64,000 nucleotides of DNA from Anthopleura xanthogrammica (GCA_964019055.1 OZ025209.1:1306197-1370196), one strand, 5' to 3'; positions 11,521 to 57,129 are shown, numbered from the stretch's first letter. The notes: generated by a model not told the origin, from the letters alone. A program made the numbers and translations.

Positions 11521-12619
11521 GGAGAATTTTAATTGTGTGCACTTATGACTACACTTTGGTCGGGCATGACTTTTTTCCTCTAAAATATTTAAAAAAATTG
11601 CCTTGAATATGAAATTCCTGAGGCTGTTATCATGCAACGTCGTACTGTTCAGCACAGAATTGTTTAACGTTTTTTTTGTTATCTCCACCCGCATTGATGG
11701 TTAGAGTGGTTTTGCTGATCGATTCCCAGACAAGTGAATGTGGTCTGTAAGGGCGGACGTACGTGGTGAGATGATAGCTTTTTATCGTCCAGAAAATTTT
11801 ACTACATTAGATATTCTGACGTAGGTGACTCCTTGTAGTTTCTTCTGACCACACTTTTAAGTCGTCAAATAATTAGTACTACCTTAGCTGGATCAACTTA
11901 TTTAATTTTATTATAAACATCCTCGAATCTGTTTTTTTTTAAGGGTATTTTGATTAGCGTGCACTCGGGCTTCTTAGGATTTATTTCTGTGCTCTGGTGT
12001 TTTACGATACGTTATCTAGAGGTCAGCGGCAAAACACATGCACATGCCTTACACCAATTTGCGATAGAAAGAAAAAACAAACACACAACAAATAGTAATA
12101 ATATAATAATCATATAATTATAAAACAACAACAGTCCACAGAAAGCCCGAGTAATAAATCATTATCTTGAAAAACAGGATTGACGTTGGACGACGTCACA
12201 AAAGGCAGCTGTATGAAGTGTCTAAACCAGTAATAGATTCTCTCCTCTCAAGAACATAACCGCGCGCAAAAAGAGATTATGAAACCGTAGGTTCCCTGAA
12301 TACAGGGTGATTAAAAAGGCAAAAAGGTCGTACATTGATAGATCTTTTAATATCATTATTTCATATACAGATAAGATATGAACAAGATAATACATATTGC
12401 AATAATTATTATATCTTTTATATCTGTTTCATAGATATGCAACAATAAATTTATTCATTTAACTTGGTTTTTATTTTATTTTTTAATTTTGATATCATAG
12501 TTATAATTATCAATATTTTCTTTCAGGTCCACAAGATTACATTTCCCACCTGATCACAAGGCTTTTTGTAATGAATTAACTAGTATTTTTTATTGATTCC
12601 GTAAATCGCACGAAGTAAA

Positions 12620-12740
12620 TTGCTAAACAGGCACTCTCGAGCCCAGAGCCCTGCCATACTTACTACGCATGCTCGACGAAATGTCGTCATGCGCAAAAAG
12701 AATGACAGGGCTCTGGAGTCGAGAGTGGCTAAACAGGAAA
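12620..12740. mobile_element. Hairpin element
   Basis: The arm cactctcgagcccagagccc (about 12633) is mirrored by agggctctggagtcgagagt (about 12708). Loop of about 50 bp contains tacgcatgctcgacg. Short non-autonomous inverted repeat. Confidence 0.65.
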
Positions 12741-12907
12741 AACTTGTTTCTCGTGAATTTTAGCTTCAAGCTTTGCTTAGATTTGCTTGTCGCTGGTGGG
12801 AAATGATCACGTGACCCAAGTTTTTGGCAATAATATCAATGTTGTCAAGGTGATTAAATCACATTACCAAAGGTTAAATATCACCAAAGAATTTGAAAGG
12901 GTTGACA

Positions 12908-13078
12908 TTGCAGGCGCAGATCCAGGGGGGTGGTGAAGGGGTGACTGTCACTCCCCGTATTGCACAAAATTAAAAAAATGTGTTTATAACTTTTTCTTGA
13001 AGCTCTCAATTTTTTTACCATTTTCTCGCTTTTTATGGTTTTCCTGTGGTATCAGTCACTCCTGGATCCGCCCCTGCA
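12908..13078. mobile_element. Inverted-repeat element with 'gcggatccagg' ends
   Basis: The left end gcaggcgcagatccaggggg is mirrored by tcctggatccgcccctgc at the right end, with about 130 bp of AT-rich sequence between them. Ends of this kind are widespread in invertebrate genomes as short DNA transposon remnants. A related fragment (cagggggg... ggatccgc) is near 52157-52193. Confidence 0.55.
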
Positions 13079-13765
13079 TTGTATTTACAACACTTTCTCA
13101 TGTGTTGGTAGACAAGACAAGTAGAGAGCGATTTGTGGCACAATAAAATAGAGAACAGTCAATTTAGGTAGAGTAATGCAAAATTAACCCAAATGGCGGA
13201 AAATATTGAATTATTTTAAATAAATTTATATTTTGATAAATAAATGAATTGACCAGGATATTTCAGTTGTTTGTAAAAGATGAATTGAAAGATCAGATTT
13301 TGACAGAAACTAAATATCTATACTCACACACCCTGTTGGAAGACCAAATATTTTATGAGGAAGTTCTATTTCAGAAAAAGGCAAATCGAAAAAAGCGCGC
13401 CAAATGACACGTTCTCGGACGAGCGCGCGCCAAAAAGGTTCATTTGGCGGGAAAATTCATAAATAAATTAATAAGGGTGTGTGAAAGTAAAAATGGCTAA
13501 TTTTGATACTACAAGTATATTCTTATTAATTATTCCGAAGAAAATAGAGATAAGCCAAATATAGTAGTCTTATGTACACAAATCATAAGAATTGTTCTCG
13601 ATTTTACGACCTCTAACCTAATTTAATCATAACACTAATGATATCTAATATAGTTCATCTTAAAAATAATACTCCCTTTAACATACCACATTCTTGTTAG
13701 AATCCATGGGTTATATTGCTTATATTTGATACTACATTTCTCCTACTTTACTAAACACTATAATA

Positions 13766-13771
13766 TTTATT
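13766..13771 (-). terminator. Candidate poly(A) signal of the Myt1-like gene
   Basis: AATAAA on the minus strand about 440 nt past the stop codon at 14213. It is the first canonical hexamer I find downstream, in very AT-rich DNA, so chance occurrence is possible. Confidence 0.3.
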
Positions 13772-14212
13772 CGTAAAATATGTAAAATAATTCTGAATAC
13801 TTTTCTGCAATAAAATAAACGACTGACGTATTTATAATAGTATATATATTTATATATTAATAATAATTATTTTAATAATAATTATAGAAATTCTGGAAAA
13901 TATTAAGTTGACCACAACTAAAACGAAATCAATTATGTGAAGACAATTGATTTCGTAAATATTAAGATCGAAAGTTCTCAGGCTTTCTAAAAAGTTGGCG
14001 GTCCGATTACATATTAAAATAGAAATTGATTTATAAATACAGCGCTCCGAACTGAAATAAATTTACTGAAAGAGTAGTTTTTACTCGAATAATATTGTAA
14101 ATTAAAACACGAAACATTTTATGAATCGAGGGAAAAATTAAGTGACAAGTTAGAGAGATTTTGGACCGATAACTAAATAAATAAGCACTAATAAAGTTGT
14201 AGGCAGACAAAC

Positions 14213-45474
<31,262 letters not shown>

Positions 45475-46421
45475 ATTACATTCGCAGCCCAAACTTGCCT
45501 AAAATTTGCCCTTTGACAGCCTACGAAAGCTTATCTCTCTGGTTCTTTATGTCCTGGAAGGAACAACAAAGAGTCAAGAATAAATGACAAGAACAGCAAA
45601 AGCGAAAGCACGAAGTTCGCAAATAATTTCCAATAAAGCTTACAAAAAATTACGGGTAAAAAAATCTATATTGATTTGACACGGTTGATATGTAGTATTT
45701 CACCAAACGCGCGAGGACCCCAACATCATATCAAAAGTTTTGGCTCGAAGAAAATTGAACATTCCAACTGCTTACATGTATAGACTTAATACTGTGAAGA
45801 CAGAAAAATATAGAAAAAATTAGAAAAAAATATCTAACCGCGTAAGAGGCTTACTTAACGTAAATCTTTTGTATTTCGAAGAAGTCGTGTCTTTGGTTAA
45901 ATTACGAATATACGATGAAAGTTGAGATAATTTCAAGCTCTGCGAGAATTTGTATTTACGTCTTACCGAGCGTGGTTTTAGACCGTCACAAATATTTCTA
46001 AGCCTTATTCAAGTGAAACTATTATTCTTTTAGCCGAACAGCAGTTAAACATTGACATGGATTTTTACAGCTATTTAAATACATCATCAGATGGCTAGAA
46101 TAAATTTAGAACTGCTTGAAGTCGAGAAAGAATAAAAACAATGGGGAATTTCTACTCGAATTTGGACTTTCTTCGTTCGAGAAATTATCAAGAATCCATC
46201 GATTATAGTGATCAAAAATTCTGGAGTATTTTGGTGGAGTAACTTGCCTTCGATTTATGAGAGTTCCCCCTTCATGTATTTCTTCGTTCGCTCACATGCT
46301 ATCAATTTGCATACGAAAACTTTTTTGTGTCACCGCAAGAAGTCAACCATTGCATCCAAGAATGTTACCCGAATCGTGTATTTTACGCTCGAATAACAGT
46401 CTAAATCCAAGCTTGACTTAC

Positions 46422-46560
46422 CTTCCTTCTGATACCTAAAAACTCTAGTACTTCTCAGAGCTGTTTGGGGGAATTTTCGACGCCGGAACAATTTCAGGAG
46501 TTGTTTTTACATACCTCGCGTCAGATTTCTGACTCGCCACTCCAAATTATTGCAACAAAG
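46422..46560 (-). promoter_or_regulatory. Candidate leader exons and promoter of the Myt1-like gene
   Basis: Two strong donors face the gene: GACGCGAG|GTATGT (exon low end 46515) and GAAGGAAG|GTAAGTC (low end 46422). The second is preceded by an acceptor gagtttttag, which would leave a 14-nt microexon at 46422-46435. These may be alternative leader exons; transcription would start somewhat above 46540. No TATA box is clear. Confidence 0.35.
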
Positions 46561-46599
46561 GGAAAAGTTCAGAAACAAAACTCTCCCAGCATGCATAGC

Positions 46600-48710
46600 G
46601 CGTATTAGCCCCCTCTGGTTATTCTCGTGATTAAACATTAATAAAAAGTAAAAAAAAAATATCGTTATCAAAAACTCTTTTAAGTTTAGAAATTAAGCCT
46701 TCAATAGCCGTTGAAATAAATGCAGAATTTAGACAGAGAGTCTTAGTATTGTTTGAGATACAAGGACGTACTCGTGGGGGATGGATGTGGATAGATCTTC
46801 GCAAGCCGTTTGATCTGATGTGTGGGGAAGTTCTGTTGTGTTTATGGTGAATTTTTAATAAACGGCAAATAACATGGAAAGCACTTGCCGCTAGTAGTCA
46901 ACTTAAAATTTTACTAGAACTAGGTATTGTAACTGAATCAAAAGCCTGTCATGATTTCTGTTTACTATTGAAAGTGAAATTTTTAGCCGTCTGAAATTGT
47001 ATATACAATGAATGTAAATTAACCGAAGTGAAACTTTTCAGTTTTGTGAGTTCGTTTCATATCTTGGCTCAATCAGTTTTGTAGTCGATTCGCTCGAAAC
47101 ATCCACCAGTCAATCGCAGTTTATTATTTTTGAAGTTACTTTTTATTTTGGTAAAAAATATTGGAAATATCAGAAAATCAAGTGGCTCTCTTCAGCAGAT
47201 AGATGAGTGTGTTGATTCGCATGAATTCGAAATACCACAAAATAAACTCAATCTTTGCAACGAAAAATCAAAGTGCATTTAAAGATTTTGAGCTTTTAAA
47301 TGATTTAAATAATCAAGTAAGAGCTTATATACTCCACTAGCGCGCAACATTGTTAAGCCATGCTAGGATTGTATAGCAAAATAATGTCGGACATTTCATA
47401 CTGTGTGATAAGAATTAACAATGAGGCGACTTATTTTCGCTTCTAATATGGCACCAAACTGAGCACATGGAGAAGAATGTTGGAAAGCCAATACACGAAC
47501 ATCAACTGTTGACTCCAGAAAGCTAGGGACTACGATGGAATCACAGCTAGTAATATTGCAAAACAAAAGAAATATATCTTAGAGCAGCTGTTTGTGAAGT
47601 ATGGAACACTAGAGTATAATAAAAATAAAAATAATATTTGGAAATAAACTTTATATCAAGCTAAGGCAGTCACAATACTGTAGCTTAACGTTTTATGGAT
47701 TTTTTTTTAGTTCTTTTCTTTGATCAGTTAAGTGGGGAAAAAACTTTATCGATAAATTTTCGAAAGTGACACTTGCTTGTACCAAATAATTATCTAGTGT
47801 CTTGACTCATTTATTAGTTCTAGTCAAGTCTATTGAAATTCCAAAGATACGACATATCAAAATACATTAATTTGCGAAATATTACTGAAGTGAAGAAGTA
47901 TTTTAATTTGCTTAAATATCTAAAATAGTTCGAAACAGCAGCTGAAGCTATAGAAGAATTCAACTCAGTGGTTTTCAATCCTGCCGATATCTAGAATTGA
48001 AATAAAATTCAGCGAGAGAAGAGTGAATGATATACCAAGATGTCAGTAATTATTGTTTTTTCTATTATCCACGACAGGAAGCATTGAGATAAATCTAAAC
48101 ACAAAACTTTCACTTATCGCGAAGACGGAGGCCAAAAAAAGTTTTTACATATTGAACATCTATGATGAGATTGGTTCACGAACACCGTGTTAATTCGTGT
48201 TCTGTACGTGATTTTTCGTCTTATAATGCATGGTGTTGAGTAGAAGCGGTTTTTTGACGTCGTTATCGTGTATTTCAGTACATCTGTTCTATTTCCAGGG
48301 CGAAGAATAACTAATCAGCTACGTCGAAAAGCAATAAAGAAATCAGATTTTATTCACATACAGAAGTGAAGAATATTAAACAATTTGAGCTTTTTAAAAC
48401 CAAACGAGATAAAATGAATAATAATCGACAATAAACGAGGGTTGAAAAGTGGAAGGAGTCGAGAAAACTATAAAATTACCATATTGAAGTAAGTTCGAAA
48501 TAATTTTTTGAAGCGATGAATAATGCAAAGCAAAAGTTCACATGTATTAGTAAAGTATTTGTATAATCCTGACACGTCTGACGTTCAAAAATTAACAAGA
48601 TAGGTATGTATAACAGGTCTCATTTTTATTCTCGATTCTTTTAGCACGAATACAGTAGCTAACACTACTGATACTAATTGAATCATTATAGGGATAATTA
48701 CTAAGCTGTA
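46600..48710. other. Spacer upstream of the Myt1-like gene
   Basis: AT-rich DNA without recognisable exons or repeats. It would contain the proximal upstream regulatory region of the Myt1-like gene. Confidence 0.4.
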
Positions 48711-48737
48711 CTTCAGCAAATAACGTTACTACTAGTA

Positions 48738-48965
48738 TTGAGTACCACCACCACCACCACCACTTCTACTAACACTACCACTACGACTATCACCACCACA
48801 ACTGCTGCTAATTCTACTACCACCACTGCTACAGCTGCTGCTGCTGCTACTACTAATACTACCACCACCACCACTACTACCACTACCACTACTACCACCA
48901 CCACCACCACCACTACAACTACTACTACCACCACTACAACTGCTGCTAATTCTACTACCACTGCT

Positions 48966-48999
<34 letters not shown>

Positions 49000-49163
49000 C
49001 ACCACCACTACAACTACTGCTACCACCACTACAACTACTGCTACTACCACTACCACCACTACCACTACTACTACTGCTACTACTACTACTGCTACTACTA
49101 CTACTACAACTACTACTACTACTACTACTACAACTACTGCTACTACAACTACCACTACTACCA

Positions 49164-49231
<68 letters not shown>

Positions 49232-49310
49232 GCTACTACCACTACAACGACTACAACTACTGCTACTACTACCACCATTGCTACTACCACAACAACTATA
49301 CCACCAGTAG
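48738..49310. repeat. Compound trinucleotide microsatellite (ACC/ACT/GCT)
   Basis: About 570 bp of imperfect ccacca, ctacta and ctgcta blocks with a perfect actact core near 49165-49230. Open frames of poly-Thr, poly-Leu or poly-Val on either strand are by-products. Confidence 0.95.
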
Positions 49311-49830
49311 TGCTGTTCCTACTTCTTCCACCAGCACCAACAAGTACCACGACTACCCACTATTTTTGCTGCTGCTACTGTTCTTCCTCATCCTCTTGGC
49401 TACCGTATGTGGCTATGTCATCTCACATGCTACCACTGCATGACACTTCCGTCATCATTACTCAACATACTAACATAACATACTACTGGCTCCACTATTA
49501 CTTGTACTACTTCTCACTTTAGGCAGGTGTTACTACTGGTCACCTGTGTTGTTCACATCAGGTGGCACCATAGCCCTTCTTAGTCAGTACTTGCACAAGC
49601 CCTATTACTGCTACTGCTACTTCCTTTACAAAGCCTAACCCCTAACCATCCCATCGCAAATAACACTGCTACTCTTGGTTGTGCATGGTGGCGGTGGTCT
49701 TCTGCACCTGCTGCTGCTAATACTCGTACTACACTTATTACTGCCAGCATCATTACCATAACCATCACCCGCACTGTTGCTGCTACTGGTGATCGCTACT
49801 ATCATCACAACCACCACCAACCACCACTGC

Positions 49831-50101
49831 TAGTAGTAGTAGTAGCAGCAGCAGCAGTAGCAGTAGCAGTAGCAGTAGCAGTAGCAGTAGCAGTAGCAGT
49901 AGCAGTAGCAGTAGCAGTAGCAGTAGCAGTAGCAGTAGCAGTAGCAGTAGCAGTAGCAGTAGCAGTAGCAGTAGCAGTAGCAGTAGCAGTAGCAGTAGCA
50001 GTAGCAGTAGCAGTAGCAGTAGCAGTAGCAGTAGCAGTAGCAGTAGCAGTAGCAGTAGCAGTAGCAGTAGCAGTAGCAGTAGCAGTAGCAGTAGCAGTAG
50101 C
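49831..50101. repeat. (AGTAGC)n hexanucleotide microsatellite
   Basis: About 250 bp of uninterrupted agtagc repeats (49853-50101) after an agt/agc start. Its near perfection over so many units suggests a young, unstable tract. Confidence 0.97.
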
Positions 50102-50109
50102 ACCACCAG

Positions 50110-53100
50110 CAGCAGAGCACTACTACTACTACCATTATTACTAACGGCTGCTAGGACTACATAGTGCTGTGGCAGCTGTTATCACTTTAATTTCAGTACT
50201 AGTAAAAAAACCGATTGTTACAAAAATTTGTTTCTTTTTCGAATGGAATAGATAAGAAAGGGGCTAGCAATAAACCGCATGAGTCAGTCCACTCAGTCAA
50301 CTAAAAAATTCACAAGTAGCAAATTTCAAACTGTTGGTTAACTGAAAAACATTAAGAAATTCGAGAACTTGCGCCGTCAAACGTTCTGTTTTTTTGATCC
50401 AAACGTAAGTTGATTGTCAAACCTCTTCTACCGTTAGATAAGCACAATTTCTAAAATTAAGCTTAACTGAATAACTAGAATGTAACGGAAGACTAAAACA
50501 GATTTAATATGAACACCTGCAATGAAAGGAAAGGAAAATAAAACTCTCGAAGAAGCAGCTTCAATTTCGCGTTGGAGAGGCGGATTGGATGTAGTGTAGA
50601 GCGGAAATCGATCTCAGATAACACAACTGTGTCAATGAAGCCGAGAATGAAGCTTTCACATTAAACTCGTGCAACGAAAAAGACATAAAAACTTCTCGAG
50701 TAGTTCTATATACTCAAAGGGATTTTTACTTAAGTAGCATTGGAATCATATCAAAAGAATTTGCGTCTGACAGAAAGTCTTACAAAGAACTTAAATAAAT
50801 ACATACAGGATGAAGACTATGGACGTCATTTTGAATCACGTGACCACAGGGCAGCTGATTTGGTGTTTTTTTCTTACTCATGCGTTTTCTGAAAAATAAC
50901 AGGAACATCAACAAATAAGTTGAAGAAAGTATTAAAAATAGAACGTGGTGAGGGTAAGGGAGGGAGAGAGCGAATTTTTTTTTAAGTGTTCTTTTTTCAA
51001 CCAGAAGTGACAAACTTGCCTGGAGAAATACGAGTCAAATCCCTTTTTTGGCACTCGATCGGAAGGGATTATGTATCTGGTTACAATTTTGGCACAAAAA
51101 TAAAAACGCTGAATTTAATCAAGTTTGGAAATAATTAAAAAAAAAAAAGGAATATAAAATCAGACAGAACAAATATATGAACAGCGGGGAAAAAAAAGGA
51201 TGAAAAATAGAAAATTAAAATATATTAGAAAGATTGTTCTTAGTTTTAGTCTTTGAAGGAAAGATGGAGCACTTAAACTACTTAAATGAAGATAATCTAG
51301 TAAAGAGGGAAAATGGACCGAAATCATAAATTCTCCCACCATACCACTCTAATACAAGAAGAAAGGGACAAAACGGAAATAAATAAAGATGGAAACACAA
51401 CAAATGGAGTAAAAAAGGAATTCTCTCACAAAAGAAAAACTCGAAATTCGAACTCATTGTAACAGTCAATATTCCTCTAAGTCATTAGCACAATAAATGC
51501 TCAATATAGCATACAGCTTTATAACAACGATGAATAAAATATCAAACAAAATTATGCACGTGTATTGAGCGACTAATTTTTAATCAGTACAAATACTTCC
51601 AACTTTTTTGTCCTCTTTGCTTCTTTTCTACTAGAGCGATCGACTAAGAAATTTTTTTTTTGAACTTTCAAGTACAAAACCCTCTTTCTTTCCTACTTAA
51701 AACTAAATTTAATAAGATAACACCACGTTTTTTCTTCTAGAGTCAAAGATAATACTCTAAATCTAAGGCATTAGTATCCCCTCCCCTCCTTATGAGCGTA
51801 GTATGTACTTATGTCAATCATCTTGAGATGCTCCTTGTGGAGTAATCATTATTCATAAGGGAAATTGGTAAACTTTTTATTTTTCCCCTTCCTATATGAA
51901 AGGATGAAGAACTTGTGGCCCGCATAACAATTCTTTAGCCCTCTCCCAACAACATTCGATAGTTCAGGGCCCCCTAAAGTAAATGGGAAATATTCCAGCC
52001 CCCCCTCTCAATTTCTTACCCATCCCCCCGCTTCTGATCAAAGTTCCCTTATACAACACATCACTCTCCCTTTCCATTCTTGATGGAAGTTATTAACGAG
52101 AGGAGTACTACTTTCAGTGGGTTTCAGAGGCTCTCTCGCTTCATCAGGCCCGTAGCCAGGGGGGTGCACATGGTTTGCATCCCCACGGATCCGCATTTTG
52201 GTACTCAAGGTTCAACAATAAACCTCTTTTGCCTCGTTGTTTGTTGTGCCCATTTCAGACCACTTGATGCCACTCTTGGGAGTTGATTCTTTCATGTGTA
52301 AATATTTTAAGGGAATCACATGTGGTCTAGAATGGGCAATGTATATGAAGGTAGATGTCTATTAGAGTGCAGTGGGTTAAAGTGAAGGATACTAGTAAAT
52401 GTGTAACACTAAACATTGAAAGATAGCAGTACATTGCAGTGTGGTCAACTTTGGTCTCCGTCGCACCCCCCCCCCCCCTCCCCCAAATTATCAATCATTA
52501 TCGGGAGAGGGCCTCTTGAAACAAGGAAAAGCACTGCTAAGCAATTCTAACATATCCGCTTTAACTGCATCCATAGACTTAATCCCTCTTTTCCCATTTC
52601 AAAACAAGTGTCATTCACTTGGATAAGAATCTTTATTCGCCGGAGTCTCATCCATATTGATTTACCATAGGTATAACACAAAAGGGAATGTTACGTGGCT
52701 TGCAAAGGAAACAAGTGATCAGTAGGTCTTGTTATGCTAACAAATGATGAAACTTAACTAATCAAGGTTTTGTTTCACTTGACCTTTTATCGCTACGATT
52801 ACGTGACAAAACCAGCGTGACAACCGCTCTCCAACTGAATAAGGTACCGATTGAAAAATTATCATTTTTTGACCAAGTGGAGCTTCAAAAGGCGGGGACA
52901 ACAAAAAGTGTATGTTTGAAACTCTAGGTGTTCGTGTTGGTAAGAGATTAAAACGAGTTCACGCTGTGTGGGTGGCTGCCCGTCGTCGCGTGGTGGGCAT
53001 CCACTGACTATGGCAGGATGTCTGTAAAGCCTTCAAATATCACCTTGTTACACATTAGACTGACTATCTACTATTCAAAGTCGGTAGTTGTTGTTATAGA

Positions 53101-53580
53101 AGTGTTATTTTATCATCCTCTTTCCCCCAATAAAAACGTCTCCCAACAAACCAGAGGTGATCAGATATATGAAGCAAAATATGCATAAGGCAGGTGATCG
53201 GCAGCTTGGCGTATTGTCCGTATATTAACCCTTGAAGCGTTTTATTTTTGGAAACGATCGGTTATTTTTGACTCGGAATATAACGAAAAAAACCTGTATT
53301 CATATTATTCGGAAAAATGAAGTAGTTTTCGGCGGAAACCGATATACAAAGTTTTGTAAAGCCTCCCAAAAATAACCGCTAGATCGATCTTCCATTTTTA
53401 CCGGCGTCCCAGGATGCGAGGACCTTTGAGAAGTGCATTTGTTTGGCTGTGATCAATTTTCCCACTAGACAGGAGAAATCAGTCCGAGCTCGATTTCGGA
53501 TATTGAAACGAGCCGCATTATCCCCTGGAGCAAATGAAATTTTTATCGTAGTAACTAGATCGTTGTATCAGAATGGTTGC
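50110..53580. other. Spacer, no gene recognised
   Basis: No spliced gene is visible. It holds poly-C runs (around 52466 and 52010) and a fragment of a 'cgtagccagggggg ... ggatccgc' element at about 52149-52193. Confidence 0.4.
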
Positions 53581-53584
53581 TGGG

Positions 53585-53850
53585 TCGGACTAAACAATAT
53601 TTAGATTAAGGTCGGACTAAGAAGGTCGGTGTTTTAGTACCCTTTTCACTGAAACTTTTGAGCATTGGTCGGACTAGATGGTCGGACTAGGCGAATGATA
53701 TACATTTGTGCCTACCTGATCGAAATGAAGTCCAATGGTCGGAATAAAGAGGTGGACATTTTCCACGAGACGAATTGAACATACTTACTATGGATTAATC
53801 AAAATGGGTGGTCGTAATAGGGAGGTAAGCAGTTAAGATCAGACTAACGA
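53585..53850. repeat. Region with repeated 'ggtcggacta' words
   Basis: The word ggtcggacta occurs at least four times between 53585 and 53690, with ggtcggaataaa and ggtcgtaataggg variants further right. It recalls the internal motif of the element at 15484. Probably an old non-autonomous element. Confidence 0.4.
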
Positions 53851-54014
53851 CCACCACTTCTGTCAAAACTGAAAGATATTCTCGTTATAAAGAGTCGAGG
53901 AAATACCAACAATTGAACAGGTTCTAGACTAACCAACACTTCTGAAAATGACGCGCATTTGCGTGAAGCAATAACGCGCATAGAATCATAAATCTTGAAG
54001 TTTCTGTTCTCACC

Positions 54015-54113
54015 TTCTAGATTGTTTTCTGCTTCAAAGACACAGAATTTAAAAAGAATACTCGTCATAGCCAGCGCGTATCCGGTAAAACGAGAACAAC
54101 TAAAACCAAACAT
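54015..54113 (-). CDS. Possible signal-peptide first exon (unassigned)
   Basis: An open frame from an ATG at 54113 starts MFGFSCSRFTGYALAMTSIL and reaches EAENNLE just before a good donor (GAAG|GTGAGAAC). The hydrophobic stretch could be a signal peptide. No second exon was found, so this is only a candidate. Confidence 0.2.
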
Positions 54114-56197
54114 ATTTATTAAAAAAAAGCATATCTAGTTTACCTTAATGGAAAAAGTTAATTTATTTCGATCTTCGTGTGCTGTGACAGCATTAGGGCG
54201 GTTGAAATTAAAGATATAAAAATTACTATCAACAAAGAAGCCACTGAGAAAATAATTATGCAGTGAGCGGTTATGTTCTAAGAAAATGACTGAACAGTGC
54301 CATTAGGGAAGCGTTTTAACTAAAGTCTGTAATTCTCCTCTAATCGAAAAATATAAATATCCGAATATTATATGCTGAATTAAAAGCCGCTTATTTTTCG
54401 TAATTGCAGTATTGGACTTCACAAAAAGGTCTTTTGTTTGAATAAAACAATTCAAATATCTGAAATTTGATGTTTTTAGACCCCTGAGAGACATGATCAC
54501 CAGATAAACCAGAAGGTTGAGATATTTTCTATATGCGATGATTGGACTATGGAAATAGATTTTGAGTGAATTCATAAAACTCTGAAAAACATTGAATGGT
54601 ATTCAGGAAATAGTCACTTTGAGTTAATGTAAAATATGAAAACAAACAAATGAAAAATTAATAGAGCTATAAATGTCCGCCAAGGTCATAAACTCTCCAT
54701 TTGAAACTTAAAGTTTGAACACAATGATGCGAAAGCTGTTGTAAAAAAGGACTCATTGTCGCCTAATGTTGTCTTAGATTGTGGGCTGTCGCCGAAAATT
54801 ACCTAGGGCCAACTGACCAATATTTAAAAGGTTTTGAAAAATGTCTCTTAAGTTGTGTGAAGACGCGCTGTCTTGTATCCTAGTGGGGCTACGCTGGAGC
54901 ACAGAGTTGGTCTAGGAGTTATTCAGACATCTATTGAAGACAAAAAATAATTTCGGATTGACTGCGAATGACTAATGAAGAATCGAAACTACTCTAATTT
55001 ACAAACAGATGATAATTTAGCAATGCGATCCAAAGTTAAAATGCGACGTATTTGAATAACGCAGTCAGATATTGTCATGAGATTATCTGATAGACATGAC
55101 GCGCATAACTGACATGTACACTGAATGCTAACAAATCTTTTAAAATAAATATATTCTTATAGTACTATTGAATTAAACACTCGTTAGAGGACGAAAATAT
55201 GAGGCGCTTAGACCATAACTTGTAAATCTTTCCTCTAAGGATCAACACCACAAAGAATTATACCATCAATCCGCCAGGTGATTTTTTTTGGGTATCAATA
55301 GATAAAGTATTAGTTTATTTTATCGTATTTATCAAAGTCATACTTATTATATCATTGCGTAGATATGAATCCAGTTGCTATGGACTAGAAATCTTTATAT
55401 TGGTGGACTTTGGGTGTTAGAGTGGTTTAGTACATTAGAGTTCTTAGAAGCAGAAGTTGTTCACATAGTTAAACAAATAAACAGTAGCAAAGTATTTTGT
55501 AATCTTACCCTGAGATACGTGTGCCATGTCTTAAGCAAGGGTCGTGTAAATAATGGTTGATGATTGCTATGGTACCCCACCGGGGAGGGTAGAGGACGGG
55601 TGTATGAATGTGTCAGTATTACTAACAAGCTATTGGATAAACTAAGCGCGAGTTTTGAATACAAAGCACCCTAACACCCCTTTGAGGATATCTTGACACT
55701 ATCGACCGTTTATTAATCCTTGTAAAGAGGATATACTCTTGAACTTATCCACTTAATACGGACACCCTTCTATTAGGACGGACACTATCTTTGGCCCCTT
55801 CGATGTTCTTTAGTATGAGCGATGAAGGGGGCCGCAAATAGGGGGCGGGGAGGGGTATTTGTGTAAAAAGGTAGATTGACTCTTCCCTCAAGGATAAAAG
55901 CACAAGGCAAGATCCATAGGACTTTCGTAAGTTCGATAACTAAACTGGAGGCATTGGGTCTATTGTAGCTCTGGTACGAGCAACACCATATAAGGCATGA
56001 TGAACTAAATATGTATGTACCCAAGCTAGACCACAATGCACCATGCTCACTATCTCAAAAAAGGTTTCTGGGTGATGAAACAAAACAGGCGCATTACTGC
56101 ACTCCTTAGAAAACAACTCAACATTAACTTTGATGCAAGTCGTCGATGTTCTTAACACTAACTTTTCTACTACTCAGAGAAAAGAATGGACTACTTC

Positions 56198-56455
56198 GAC
56201 AATACGGCGGGACAATACGGCGGCCATCTTGGTAGGGGGGCAAATATACAAAGCTTTGTTACAGTAATGGCGTCGATTAACATTAACAGTTCACCACAAG
56301 AGAACTTCACAAATGATGAATTATGGAGAAGGACATGAAAGAAAGACAAATAAACGAAACTCTATATATTATCCGTGATATTTGCTTTGTTTTGCCCCCT
56401 GGACGCCCCATAATGCCTTGCAATTCAAGATGGCCGCCGTATCGTCGAGGTGTGA
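56198..56455. mobile_element. MITE family D, copy 1
   Basis: Ends acaatacggcggccatcttg and caagatggccgccgtatcgt are inverted repeats. Internal words (caaagctttgttacagtaat, gaaagacaaataaacga, ctggacgccccataatgcct) recur in copy 2 in the same order and orientation. Confidence 0.8.
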
Positions 56456-57129
56456 TCCGTTCCCAAACTACCAAAATAAAGGTAACTAACACTACATGAA
56501 CAACCATGCACCACGCCTTTCAAGGCCGGATCCAAGAAAAGGGAGAAGGAACACTTATACTGGGCTACTTGTCTCTCACATAAAGTTATTTAGAAAAAAA
56601 TCCGCCACGGTTATAGGGAGGTGGGTATCGCTGTTGCACACAATGTATGTTACACACCACGTTCTTTGGGAATAAATCTTCAAGAAAGGGAGACTAGCTA
56701 TGTTTCACATAAGATTGTTTAGCGAAGGTCCCTCGGAAAATGGTAAGTAGCTGGGTTGACATATCGCAGCTGCCTGGATTGCGCAAAGAAAAAAGAGCAT
56801 CCTATACTATAACCCAGCTACACGAAACAGATTGTATCACTATATAATTGAACGATAGTTATCTCTGTCACAAGAGGTCGGTTGATTGGTATTTTGATCT
56901 GTGTTGTGACGTGTTTATGCAATCTTTTCTATTTACATTACTTAGTTAGTTTTTCAACGCTAAAACCTCGGGGGACGCCGACAATGACTTCAAACGAACC
57001 AAAATAACGAAAATTGAACATTTTTTCCGGCTAATTTATCGTAACTAAGATAAGAAAATTACTTAATTTCCATATATATTAGTTTATTGCAATTTTATAA
57101 TATGGATTAAGGCCGCCTGTTAATTTTGT

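Noticed and set aside
48713..50135. Poly-Thr, poly-Leu, poly-Val and Cys-Tyr open frames
   Set aside because: By-products of trinucleotide and hexanucleotide repeats.
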